Shown here one piece after another: positions 18,056 through 25,993 of a stretch of DNA of 64,000 nucleotides. The DNA is from Streptomyces sp. APSN-46.1 (lineage in GTDB: Bacteria; Actinomycetota; Actinomycetes; Streptomycetales; Streptomycetaceae): positions 1,395,715 through 1,459,714 of the forward strand of contig NZ_JALGRF010000001.1 in the NCBI RefSeq assembly GCF_022815725.1, written 5' to 3'. The notes under the pieces are model-generated. The model worked only from the letters and a program-made list of their open reading frames with translations. It was not told the origin of the DNA and did no database searches. Numbering within the stretch: position 1 is the first letter of the stretch; every line of letters begins with the position of its first letter. A program made the translations under genes and the position numbers.

Positions 18056-18448
18056 TTACGGCTGCGTGTGCGCGACGGTGATGACGTCGTGCCGGGGTCC
18101 GCCGAGCGCCACCTTGAGGGCGCCGGTGTCGCCGGCGCGGGAGAACACGTCGTACGCCTCCTCCATCTGGCCCAGCTCGAAGCGGTGGGTGATCAGCGAG
18201 GACGACGGCAGCCGACCGGCGGCACATCTCGAAGGCCTCGGGCACGCCTACGGCCTCGATCACGACGTCCGCCCCAGTACCCAGCCGCCGCCCCCGCGGC
18301 ACTGGCCGTAATGGCCCTCGCGGCAGAAGCGGCCACAGACGGTGACGGCGTCGACGCGGATGATCGCGTCGGCGGCGTCCTTGATGCCCGGGTCCGGTAC
18401 GTCCTGCCATGCGGTCTGTCCGGGGCCCTGGAAGACGAGTGCCTTCAT
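18056..18448 (-). pseudogene. Zinc alcohol dehydrogenase pseudogene
   Basis: Fragments of a single MDR dehydrogenase are joined out of order of the normal length. [20 protein letters not shown] and VDAVTVCG come first, then a jump to [11 protein letters not shown], then TGADVVIEAVGVPEAFEMC. After another frame change come LITHRFELGQMEEAYDVF and ALGGPRHDVITVAHTQP. The catalytic zinc ligands after VCG and the Rossmann core are deleted. It reads as about 130 codons of an original ~350. Confidence 0.8.
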
Positions 18449-18467
18449 GACGTCGGCCTTTCCTGTG

Positions 18468-18730
18468 TCTCTCCTGGTCGAGAGCGACCGCGCCCGCATC
18501 CTTGTCGACTGCGGCCTCTTCCAGGGTTTCGCGGACCTGCGCCGCCGCAACTGGGAGAAGCCCGGCTTAGACGCCTCCGACCTCCACGCGGTGGTCGTCA
18601 CCCATGCCCACCTGGACCACTGCGGCTACCTGTCGGGCCTGGTCCGGACGGCTTCCGCGGGCCGATCCTGACCACCGCCCCGACCGCCCGCCCCGCCGAG
18701 ATCGTTCTGCGCGGCAGCGCCCGCCTCCAG
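18468..18730 (+). pseudogene. Metallo-beta-lactamase-fold RNase-like pseudogene
   Basis: [20 protein letters not shown] and [19 protein letters not shown] match the start of a beta-CASP-type metallo-beta-lactamase protein, with the HxHxDH metal motif preserved. A frameshift follows at about nt 18650, after which [20 protein letters not shown] continues in another frame until about 18730. The N-terminal few residues and the remaining ~350 residues of such proteins are absent. It lies head-to-head with the dehydrogenase wreck. The next 150 bases (18731-18882) encode nothing I recognise. Confidence 0.75.
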
Positions 18731-18888
18731 GCACGACCACCAGACGGCGCGGCGAAGGCGTGGTCGGGGTGCACTGCCGACTCGAAGGCCCCGAACTCGT
18801 CCGACCGTTGTCCCGACGCTACGGGGCCAAGTCCCGCTTCATCAGCAACGCGCGCTCGGCCCACGAGGTGGTCCCCGAAAACGATCAA

Positions 18889-18920
18889 GGGGCCGTTTCA
18901 GATTGCTCTGAAACGGCCCC
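18889..18920 (-). terminator. Strong bidirectional hairpin beyond tRNA-Pro
   Basis: A perfect 14-bp stem (GGGGCCGTTTCAGA and its complement) with a 4-nt loop, extendable on both sides by GATC. It is 20 bp beyond the tRNA 3' end and reads as the tRNA terminator. Confidence 0.85.
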
Positions 18921-18940
18921 TGATCTGCGACTCTTTCGAG

Positions 18941-19014
<74 letters not shown>

Positions 19015-19108
19015 TTGTGCTTCCGACGTCCCGGCGGCACATGCAGAACATTACCCCACGGCGAGGGGTGTGCATGCACCGGTAATCGGCGGGAGGGAGG
19101 ATGAGGGG

Positions 19109-19594
19109 GTGAACGCACGGGATCGGGATGCTGACGGGCGGGCGCGGAGCGCGCGGCCCAGGGACGGGCTGGGGCGGCCGCTGCCGTACGGGGAGGCCGG
19201 GGTCGAGCGCCAGCCCGAGGGCATGGTCCGGACGCCCCCGGAGACCGTCCGGGAGGCGCAGCGGCTGCTGGACGGCGGGCTGCCCTTCCACGCCCACGAG
19301 GTGTTCGAGGACGCCTGGAAGTCGGGCCCGGAGGCCGAGGCTCCGCTGTGGAAGGGGCTCGCGCAGCTGGCCGTCGGGCTGACGCACGCCGCGCGCGGGA
19401 ACGCCGTCGGCGGCGCGCGCCTGTTGCGGCGCGGGGCCGGCGCCCTGGCCGAGCGGGGGGACGCGTACGGAATCCACGTGGCGGAGCTGGTCCGGTGGGC
19501 CCGGGAACTGGCGGGGCGGGTGGAGGCCGGGGAGCACATCGACGCCGCGGCCGAGGCGCCCCGGCTCACCGGCGGCCCGCCGGACACCCCCTAG
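19109..19594 (+). CDS. DUF309 protein
   Basis: A 161-residue protein with the DUF309 core. The motifs HEVFEDAWKSG (about residue 64) and LWKGLAQLAVGLTHAARGN are diagnostic of this small helical family of unknown function. The GTG at 19109 follows AGGGAGG at suitable distance. The first ~45 residues are low-complexity and may be dispensable; an internal ATG before RTPPETVREA is an alternative start. Its stop overlaps the convergent VOC gene by 4 nt. Confidence 0.85.
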   Translation: MNARDRDADGRARSARPRDGLGRPLPYGEAGVERQPEGMVRTPPETVREAQRLLDGGLPFHAHEVFEDAWKSGPEAEAPLWKGLAQLAVGLTHAARGNAVGGARLLRRGAGALAERGDAYGIHVAELVRWARELAGRVEAGEHIDAAAEAPRLTGGPPDTP

Positions 19595-19992
19595 ACGGCC
19601 GGCTGGATGAGGTCCCAGCGGTTGCCGTAGAGGTCCTCGAAGACGGCGACCGAGCCGTACGTCTCGTGGCGCGGCTCCTCCAGGAAGCGGACGCCCTCGG
19701 CGGTCATCCGGGCGTGGTCCCCCACGAAATCGTCCGTGTGGAGGAAGAAGCCGACGCGGCCGCCCGTCTGGTCGCCCACGCGGGAGCGCTGGGCGTCGTC
19801 CTTGGCGCGGGCCAGCAGGAGGGCCGATGCGGCCGATGCGGAGGCCCCGCGCGGGCGGACCACGACCCAGCGCGAGCCGTCCGGCCGCGGGGTGTCCTCG
19901 ACGAGGTCGAAGCCGAGGGCCCGGGTGTAGAAGTCGATGGCCTCGTCGTAGTCGTGGACCACGAGGGCGGTGAGGGCGATGTGGGATGGCAT
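19591..19992 (-). CDS. VOC/glyoxalase-family protein
   Basis: A 133-residue single-module vicinal-oxygen-chelate protein. It begins HIALTALVVHDYDEAIDFYT, has GRVGFFLHTDDFVGDHARM in the middle and FEDLYGNRWDLIQP at the end, the usual order of the fold. Substrate unknown. It is immediately downstream of lutC in the same direction (gap 4 nt), so it may be the last gene of the lut operon. Confidence 0.85.
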   Translation of the reverse strand: MPSHIALTALVVHDYDEAIDFYTRALGFDLVEDTPRPDGSRWVVVRPRGASASAASALLLARAKDDAQRSRVGDQTGGRVGFFLHTDDFVGDHARMTAEGVRFLEEPRHETYGSVAVFEDLYGNRWDLIQPAV

Positions 19993-19996
19993 GCCC

Positions 19997-20632
19997 TTAT
20001 TGTGCGCCGAGGAGGATCACCTCCAGGCTGCGGGGGCCGTGCACTCCCTCCACCCGGTCGAGCTCGATGTCGCTGGTCGCCGAGGGGCCGGAGATCCACG
20101 TCAGGGGCCTGGCCGGGTCCAGGAGCGGCAGCGCCCGCGGGACCGAGTCCACCACCTGGTCCGGGACCCGCACCACGCAGATGTGGTGGTCCGGGATCAG
20201 CGTGATCCGCCGCCGGCCCTGGCCGGGGCCGCCGTCGAGGACGATCGTGCCGGTCTCCGCGATCGCCAGGGCGCAGCCGGTCACCACGCTGTCCACCGCG
20301 TCCAGTTCGTACGGGGTGGACGCGGCCCGGTCCTGGACGCGGACCGGGCCCGCCGCCGGGAGCCAGTACGGGGGCAGCCCGTCCGGTACGAGGAGCGACC
20401 GTGCGCCCCGCTCGGCGAGCAACCGCGTCAGCAGCTCCGGGAGGCCGTCCTCGTCGGCCCGGTGCACCTTCGCCCGGTACTCGCTGAGGTGGGCGGCGAG
20501 GAGGTCCGCCGTCTCGGCCGGGGTGCGGCTGCCGTGGACCTGGAGGTAGTTCCGCGGGATGTCCCCTTCGAGTCCGGCCTCGGGCCCGACCGCCCGGCGG
20601 ATCCGGCCCAGGACGCGTTCCCTGCTGCTCAT
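19997..20632 (-). CDS. lutC: Lactate utilisation protein LutC
   Basis: A 211-residue LUD-domain protein. AIAETGTIVLDGGPGQGRR and HHICVVRVPDQVV are typical LutC stretches. With LutA and LutB it forms the iron-sulfur L-lactate oxidation system. Its ATG overlaps the lutB stop by 4 nt. Confidence 0.9.
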   Translation of the reverse strand: MSSRERVLGRIRRAVGPEAGLEGDIPRNYLQVHGSRTPAETADLLAAHLSEYRAKVHRADEDGLPELLTRLLAERGARSLLVPDGLPPYWLPAAGPVRVQDRAASTPYELDAVDSVVTGCALAIAETGTIVLDGGPGQGRRRITLIPDHHICVVRVPDQVVDSVPRALPLLDPARPLTWISGPSATSDIELDRVEGVHGPRSLEVILLGAQ

Positions 20633-22173
20633 CGGCGTTCCCCCCGGCCCTCGCCAAGGCCCTCGCCAAGGCCCTCTCTCCGGCCCTCCACCCCACCCGC
20701 TCCCCGCTCCCGCGTCCACCAGTCGCGGAACGACTCCGCCGGCAGCTCCGGCAGCTCGCGGCTGTCCGTCCACGCCCGCCCGGGCCCCGGCAGCCGGCGC
20801 GGCCGCAGCCGTCGGGCCCGGGCCAGCAGCCGCTCCCCCGCGCGCAGCGCGCCCGGGTGGTCGAGCAGCCGTCGGGCGGCCCGCATCGCGGCCCGTTCGG
20901 CGGCGTGCCCCCGCGCCGGGCGGATGCGTACGCGGATGCCCTCGCGGGTCACCGGGCCGCCCTGGACCACCCGTTCGCGCAGGTGGACCAGGACCTCCGG
21001 GATGTCGATGGCGACCGGGCAGACCTCGTAGCAGGCCCCGCACAGCGTGGAGGCGTAGGGCAGCGAGGCGTCGATCTCGCTGCCGGTGCCCCGGAGTTGG
21101 GGGCTGAGGATGGCGCCGATCGGGCCCGGGTAGACCGAGCCGTAGGCGTGGCCGCCCGCGCGCTCGTACACCGGGCAGACGTTGAGGCAGGCGGAGCAGC
21201 GGATGCAGCGCAGGGCCTGGCGGCCGACCTCGTCGGCGAGGGTGTCGGTGCGGCCGTTGTCGAGGAGGACGAGGTGGAAGGCGGACGGCCCGTCGCCGTC
21301 CGCCCCTCGCGACGGGCCCAGCCCGGTCCACATCGTCGTGTACGGGTTCATCCGCTCGGCCGTCGAGGAGCGCGGCAGGGTCTGGAGGAAGATCTCCAGG
21401 TCGCGGAAGGTCGGCACCACCTTCTCGATGCCCACGACCGAGATCAGGGTCTCGGGCAGGGTCAGGCACATCCGGCCGTTGCCCTCGGACTCGAAGACGA
21501 CCATGGTGCCCGTCTCCGCGACCATGAAGTTGGCGCCGGAGACGGCGACCTTGGCCCGCAGGAACTTCTCGCGCAGGTGCAGGCGCGCCGCCTCGGCGAG
21601 TTCGCGCGGGTCGTCGCCGAGGCCGTCCGGGGCCGGGCGGCCCCAACCGCCCATCTCCGCCTGGAAGATGTCCCGGATCTCGGCGCGGTTGCGGTGGATG
21701 GCCGGGACCAGGATGTGCGAGGGCCGGTCGTGTCCGAGCTGCACGATGAGCTCGGCGAGGTCGGTCTCGTACGCGGCGATCCCGGCGGCTTCCAGGGCCT
21801 CGTTGAGGCCGATCTCCTGGGTGGCCATGGACTTGACCTTGACCACTTCCCGCTCGCCGGTCGCCAGGACCAGGCCGGTCACGATCCGGTTGGCCTCCTC
21901 CGCGTCGGCCGCCCAGTGGACCGTGCCGCCCGCCGCCGTCACCGCCTCCTCCAGCTGGATCAGGTAGCGGTCGAGATGGCGCAGGGTGTGGTCCTTGACG
22001 GCCTTGCCGGCCGCGCGCAGCCGGTCCCAGTCCGCCAGTTCGGCGACCGCCCGGGCCCGTTTGTCGCGGATGGTGTGCGTGGCGCGGCGGAGGTTGGCGC
22101 GCAGTACGTCGTCCCGTACCGCTTCGCGGGCCGCGTCGGGAAACGCGGGCATGCCGAGATCGACACCCGTCAT
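20629..22173 (-). CDS. lutB: Lactate utilisation iron-sulfur protein LutB
   Basis: A 514-residue protein. The N-terminal LUD domain (about residues 70-310) has AVSGANFMVAETGTMVVFES. Two [4Fe-4S] ligand sets follow: CIRCSACLNVCPVYE and CGACYEVCPVAID. It is the electron-transfer subunit of the LutABC L-lactate oxidising complex. The C-terminal tail is Arg/Gly-rich with a repeated GLGEG. The start at 22173 gives a 4-nt ATGA overlap with lutA. Confidence 0.93.
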   Translation of the reverse strand: MTGVDLGMPAFPDAAREAVRDDVLRANLRRATHTIRDKRARAVAELADWDRLRAAGKAVKDHTLRHLDRYLIQLEEAVTAAGGTVHWAADAEEANRIVTGLVLATGEREVVKVKSMATQEIGLNEALEAAGIAAYETDLAELIVQLGHDRPSHILVPAIHRNRAEIRDIFQAEMGGWGRPAPDGLGDDPRELAEAARLHLREKFLRAKVAVSGANFMVAETGTMVVFESEGNGRMCLTLPETLISVVGIEKVVPTFRDLEIFLQTLPRSSTAERMNPYTTMWTGLGPSRGADGDGPSAFHLVLLDNGRTDTLADEVGRQALRCIRCSACLNVCPVYERAGGHAYGSVYPGPIGAILSPQLRGTGSEIDASLPYASTLCGACYEVCPVAIDIPEVLVHLRERVVQGGPVTREGIRVRIRPARGHAAERAAMRAARRLLDHPGALRAGERLLARARRLRPRRLPGPGRAWTDSRELPELPAESFRDWWTRERGAGGVEGRREGLGEGLGEGRGERR

Positions 22174-22925
22174 CGCAGCGGTTCCTCCTCCGTGGCGGCC
22201 AGGATCTCGGCGAGGTGCAGGGCGCGCAGCGGGGCTCCGGCCCGGCGCAGCAGGCCGTCGAGGTGGGCCAGGCAGGAGTTGTCGGCGCCGCACAGCACCT
22301 CCGCGCCCGTGGCCCGGGCGTTGCCGGTCTTGTCGGTGCCCATGGCGGCCGACACGTCCGGGTTCTTGACGGCGAAGGTTCCGCCGAAGCCGCAGCACTC
22401 CTCGGCGTCGGGCAGTTCCACCAGCTTCAGTCCCCTGACGGCGGCGAGCAGCCTGCGCGGCCGGTCCCCGAGCCCGAGGCTCCGCAGGCCGTGGCAGGAC
22501 GGGTGATAGGTGACGGTGTGCGGGAAGTACGCGCCCACGTCGGTCACGCCGAGCACGTCCACCAGGAACTCGGTCAGCTCGTAGACCCTCGGCGCCAGGG
22601 ATGCCGCGGCCTCGGCGAGCCCCGCGCCCCGGCCCTCGGCCGCCGCCTTCCGGCCGATCCGGGGGTAGTGCTCGCGGATCATCGCGGCGCAGGACCCGGA
22701 GGGGGTGACCACGTACGGGTATCCGGCGAAGGCCTCGGCGGTACGTCGTAGCAGCGGTTCGGTCTCGTGCCGGTAGCCCGTGTTGTACTGCGGCTGGCCG
22801 CAGCAGCTCTGGCCCGCCGGGAAGTCCACCTCGACGCCGAGCCGCTCCAGCAGACGCACGACGGCGATGCCGGTCCGCGGGTACAGCGCGTCGTTGACGC
22901 AGGTGACGAACAGGGCGACACGCAT
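22170..22925 (-). CDS. lutA: Lactate utilisation protein LutA
   Basis: A 251-residue CCG-domain protein with two cysteine-rich repeats: QSCCGQPQYNTG near residue 40 and ECCGFGGTFAVK near residue 180, plus HPSCHG. LutA binds an iron-sulfur cluster through these CCG motifs and is part of the lactate-to-pyruvate oxidising system. It is the first gene of lutABC. Its start is only 18 bp from the divergent cobF start, so the promoters must overlap the coding regions. Confidence 0.93.
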   Translation of the reverse strand: MRVALFVTCVNDALYPRTGIAVVRLLERLGVEVDFPAGQSCCGQPQYNTGYRHETEPLLRRTAEAFAGYPYVVTPSGSCAAMIREHYPRIGRKAAAEGRGAGLAEAAASLAPRVYELTEFLVDVLGVTDVGAYFPHTVTYHPSCHGLRSLGLGDRPRRLLAAVRGLKLVELPDAEECCGFGGTFAVKNPDVSAAMGTDKTGNARATGAEVLCGADNSCLAHLDGLLRRAGAPLRALHLAEILAATEEEPLR

Positions 22926-22943
22926 GACGGGCAGAATAGCCGG

Positions 22944-23696
22944 GTGAAGAAGTTCTCAGTGATCGGCATAGGCGCGGGCGACCCGGACCACCTGACCCTC
23001 CAGGCGGTCAAGGCGATCGGTGCCACGGACGCATTCCTCATCCTGGAGAAGGGCGAGGAGAAGGCGGACCTGACCGGGCTGCGGCGCGCGATGCTCGACG
23101 AGCACGCCCGCCCCGGCCACCGGCTCGTGGAGGGCCGCGATCCGGACCGCGACCGGACCCCGGCCGACTACGCCCCGACGGTGGACGGCTGGCGCAGCGC
23201 GCGCGCCGAGATCTTCGAGCGGTTCATCGCCGAGGATCTGGCGGAGGGAGAGACCGGGGCGTTCCTGGTGTGGGGAGACCCCTCGCTGTACGACTCCACC
23301 CTCGCCATCCTCGACGAGGTGCTGGAGCGGGGCCGGGTGGCGTTCGAGCACGAGGTCGTGCCCGGCATCAGCAGCATCTCCTCGCTGCTGGCCCGGCACC
23401 GCACCCACCTGAACCGGGTCGGCCGCCCGGTCCAGATCACCACCGGCCGGCGCCTCGCGGAAGGCTGGCCGCGGGACGTGGACGACGTGGTGGTGATGCT
23501 GGACGCGCGGCACGCCTTCACCGCCCACCTCGACCAGGACCTGTACATCTACTGGGGGGCCTACGTGGGCACCCCGGACGAGATCCTGGTCTCGGGGAAG
23601 CTGGCGGAGGTCGCCGGCCGGATCGAGGAGCTGCGGACCGAGGCCCGCGCCCGCAAGGGCTGGATCATGGACACGTACCTGCTCAGGCGAGGCTGA
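22944..23696 (+). CDS. cobF: Precorrin-6A synthase (deacetylating)
   Basis: A 250-residue tetrapyrrole methylase. The N-terminus KKFSVIGIGAGDPDHLTLQAV is the SAM/tetrapyrrole methylase start. FLVWGDPSLYDSTLAIL and VVPGISSISSLLARH are typical of CobF, which methylates C1 and removes acetate in aerobic cobalamin synthesis. The GTG at 22944 is used; no good ribosome binding site is visible, suggesting a leaderless transcript. No other cob genes are in the window. Confidence 0.9.
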   Translation: MKKFSVIGIGAGDPDHLTLQAVKAIGATDAFLILEKGEEKADLTGLRRAMLDEHARPGHRLVEGRDPDRDRTPADYAPTVDGWRSARAEIFERFIAEDLAEGETGAFLVWGDPSLYDSTLAILDEVLERGRVAFEHEVVPGISSISSLLARHRTHLNRVGRPVQITTGRRLAEGWPRDVDDVVVMLDARHAFTAHLDQDLYIYWGAYVGTPDEILVSGKLAEVAGRIEELRTEARARKGWIMDTYLLRRG

Positions 23697-23748
23697 GCAG
23701 GCCGCCCTCGCACCCCGGGGCCGCCGCCCCACCCCGGCGCCGCCGCCC

Positions 23749-24948
23749 TCACCCCACGTAGGCGGGGAGGGCGGCGGCGAGGCGTTCGTACTCCTCGGGC
23801 CGGTTGTAGATCTGGCCGCAGACGCGGATGCCGCCGCCGCCAGGCCAGGGCCAGATCAGCACCCGGACGCGCGAGCGCGCCGCCAGCTCCTCGCGCAGGG
23901 CGCGGGCGCCCTCCCGCGTGTCGGCGCATCCGGGCGGCAGCCGCAGGGCGCGCATGGCCAGGCCCTCGGTGTACGGGAGCGGGGTGAGCCCGGGGATCTC
24001 GGCGAGCAGGGCCGCTCCGTGGGCGGCGAGGGCGGTGTTGTGCGCCCGTACTTTCGCGGCGTCGAGACGCTCCAGCAGGTCCAGGCCCTCGGGGGCGGCG
24101 AGCCAGCCGGTGTAATCGGCGGTGGCGCGGTACTCGACGGAGCGGGGGAAGCCGTGCGCGTCCTCCCAGGAGGGCACCAGCGCCCGGACCCGGCCCCGGT
24201 GGCGCGGGCCGACGGCGAGGATCGCGCTGCCGAGCGGGGCGTAGCCCCATTTGTGCAGGTTCCCGAACCAGAAGTCGGCGCCGCCCGCGAGCGGGTCCGC
24301 GAGCATGCCGGGGGCGTGGGCGCCGTCGACGACGGTGGTGATCCCGCGGGCGGCGAGATCGGCGAGGAGCGCGGGCGTGGCGATGAGCCGGGCGGTGGGC
24401 GAGCTGATGTGGTCGAGGACGGCGACCTTGGTACGAGCTGTGACGCCGGCCAGCACGGCCTCCCGTACGGCGTCCTCGTCGGGCAGCCGCGGGTCCAGCG
24501 ACACTGTGGTGACGGGGGCCCGGCGGGCGGCGGCCGCCACGACGGTGCCGTAGCCGTGGTCGGTGACCAGGATTTCGTCACCGTCGGCCAGCGGGATGGC
24601 GTCCAGCGCGAGGTTGGCGCCTTCCGTGGCGTTGGAGATGAACGCGATCCCGTCGGGCTCGGCCCCCAGGTGCACGGCGATCCGGCCGCGGGCGGCGGCG
24701 ATCCGCTCGGCCGCGGCGGTGAAGAAGGCGTCCGGGTCCGCGTGCGCCTCGTCGAGCAGCCTGGCCTGGACCTCCTGGACGGGGACCGGAACGGCTCCGA
24801 ACGAACCGTGGTTGAGGTGGGCGGTACCCGGGTCCAGGCGGAAGAGCCCCGGACCGCCCGGAAACACGGACGGGCCTCTGGCGACGGACGGCGCGGCGGG
24901 CGGCGCGGCGGGCGGCGCGCTCTGGGACTCGCTGCTCGGCTGGGTCAC
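23749..24948 (-). CDS. Class V aminotransferase (isopenicillin N epimerase-like)
   Basis: A 399-residue PLP enzyme of the class V (NifS/epimerase) fold. HLNHGSFGAVP marks the substrate end, FISNATEGANLAL the phosphate contact, VDGAHAPGMLADP the PLP aspartate, and FGNLHKWGYAPLGSAIL contains the Schiff-base lysine. No cysteine-desulfurase active loop is obvious. The first ~35 residues are Pro/Ala/Ser-rich and look disordered. The GTG at 24948 follows GGAGGAG. It is the last gene in the direction of the 2-methylisoborneol operon, 111 bp after the methyltransferase, so co-transcription is possible. Its role there is unknown. Confidence 0.85.
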   Translation of the reverse strand: MTQPSSESQSAPPAAPPAAPSVARGPSVFPGGPGLFRLDPGTAHLNHGSFGAVPVPVQEVQARLLDEAHADPDAFFTAAAERIAAARGRIAVHLGAEPDGIAFISNATEGANLALDAIPLADGDEILVTDHGYGTVVAAAARRAPVTTVSLDPRLPDEDAVREAVLAGVTARTKVAVLDHISSPTARLIATPALLADLAARGITTVVDGAHAPGMLADPLAGGADFWFGNLHKWGYAPLGSAILAVGPRHRGRVRALVPSWEDAHGFPRSVEYRATADYTGWLAAPEGLDLLERLDAAKVRAHNTALAAHGAALLAEIPGLTPLPYTEGLAMRALRLPPGCADTREGARALREELAARSRVRVLIWPWPGGGGIRVCGQIYNRPEEYERLAAALPAYVG

Positions 24949-25059
24949 GATGCTCCTCCGGGATGCGGTGCGGTGGTCCTCGGAAGCGTGCGGGGTGCCC
25001 GCGCGGTCCGGGAGGGCCAATCGCCCCAGAGTGGCCCACCGCACCGGTCCGCCTCCGCC

Positions 25060-25953
25060 TCACACCCGGTCGGCCGCGATCAGCAGGTATTGGAAGCTGC
25101 CGCCCCGGTAGGCGTCGAGGAAGGACTTCTCGATGCCGGTGGCCACGGAGGACCGGGCACGCAGCTCCCAGTACGGGATGGCCGCGGCGGTCAGATCGAC
25201 CACCGACAGGGGTACCAGGCGGTGGGCGGCGAGCTCCTTGAAGTACGTGCTGCGCGGGTGGATGTCGCAGATGTAGTGGGCGTTGATCTCGCTGACGGCC
25301 CTGGAGGGGAGCCCGTACGCGTCGTTGTAGCAGCCGGTGATCGTCACGTAGCGGCCGCCGCGGCGCAGGAGGCGGGAGTGCTCGGCGAACAGCAGCGAGA
25401 GTTCGACGTACATCGTGCTCTCGTTGTTCCAGATCGCGCTCATGGATCCGGTCTCGAACCCGGTGTCCAGCATGTTCTTGAAGTGGAAGCGGACCATGTC
25501 CTCGACTCCGCGCCGCTTGGCCTGGTCGTTGGCGAAGGCCACCTGGGCCTCGGAGATGGAGATGCCGTCCACCCGGCAGCCGTAGCGGAGGTTGGCGACG
25601 AAGCTGCCGCCGCCGCGGCCGCAGCCGGCGTCCAGCACCCGGTCCCCGGGGCCCGGTTCGCCGAGGTGCTCGGCGAGCAGGTCGGCCTGCGCGCATTCGA
25701 GGCGGTGCAGTTCGCGGATGACGCGGTCGTGGCGGCCCTCCTCCGGGCCGTCGAGGACGGACCGGTCGGCGTCGCCGATGCCGTAGTGGTGGTGGTAGGT
25801 GCCGTCGATCTCGCCGAGGCGGAGATTGACCGGGTTCTTCTCCTGGTTCCAGTAGTCGGCGACGGACCGCTGGTAGCGGCTGGCGAGGACCCCGTCCGCC
25901 TCTTCGGCTTCGCGCGTTTCCCGGGCGGCCCGCGTCTCCTGGGAGGTGGTCAT
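25060..25953 (-). CDS. gppmt: Geranyl diphosphate 2-C-methyltransferase
   Basis: A 297-residue SAM-dependent methyltransferase. The SAM motif VLDAGCGRGGGSFVA is near residue 105, and YWNQEKNPVNLRLGEIDGTY with HHYGIGD is typical of GPP methyltransferases. It converts geranyl diphosphate to 2-methyl-GPP, the substrate of 2-methylisoborneol synthase, which is encoded two genes upstream. GGAG lies 7 nt before the ATG. Both the sequence and the operon support the call. Confidence 0.93.
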   Translation of the reverse strand: MTTSQETRAARETREAEEADGVLASRYQRSVADYWNQEKNPVNLRLGEIDGTYHHHYGIGDADRSVLDGPEEGRHDRVIRELHRLECAQADLLAEHLGEPGPGDRVLDAGCGRGGGSFVANLRYGCRVDGISISEAQVAFANDQAKRRGVEDMVRFHFKNMLDTGFETGSMSAIWNNESTMYVELSLLFAEHSRLLRRGGRYVTITGCYNDAYGLPSRAVSEINAHYICDIHPRSTYFKELAAHRLVPLSVVDLTAAAIPYWELRARSSVATGIEKSFLDAYRGGSFQYLLIAADRV

Positions 25954-25993
25954 GCCGGACTCCGTTCGTGGTGGGGGAAGGGCGGCTCGCGGA

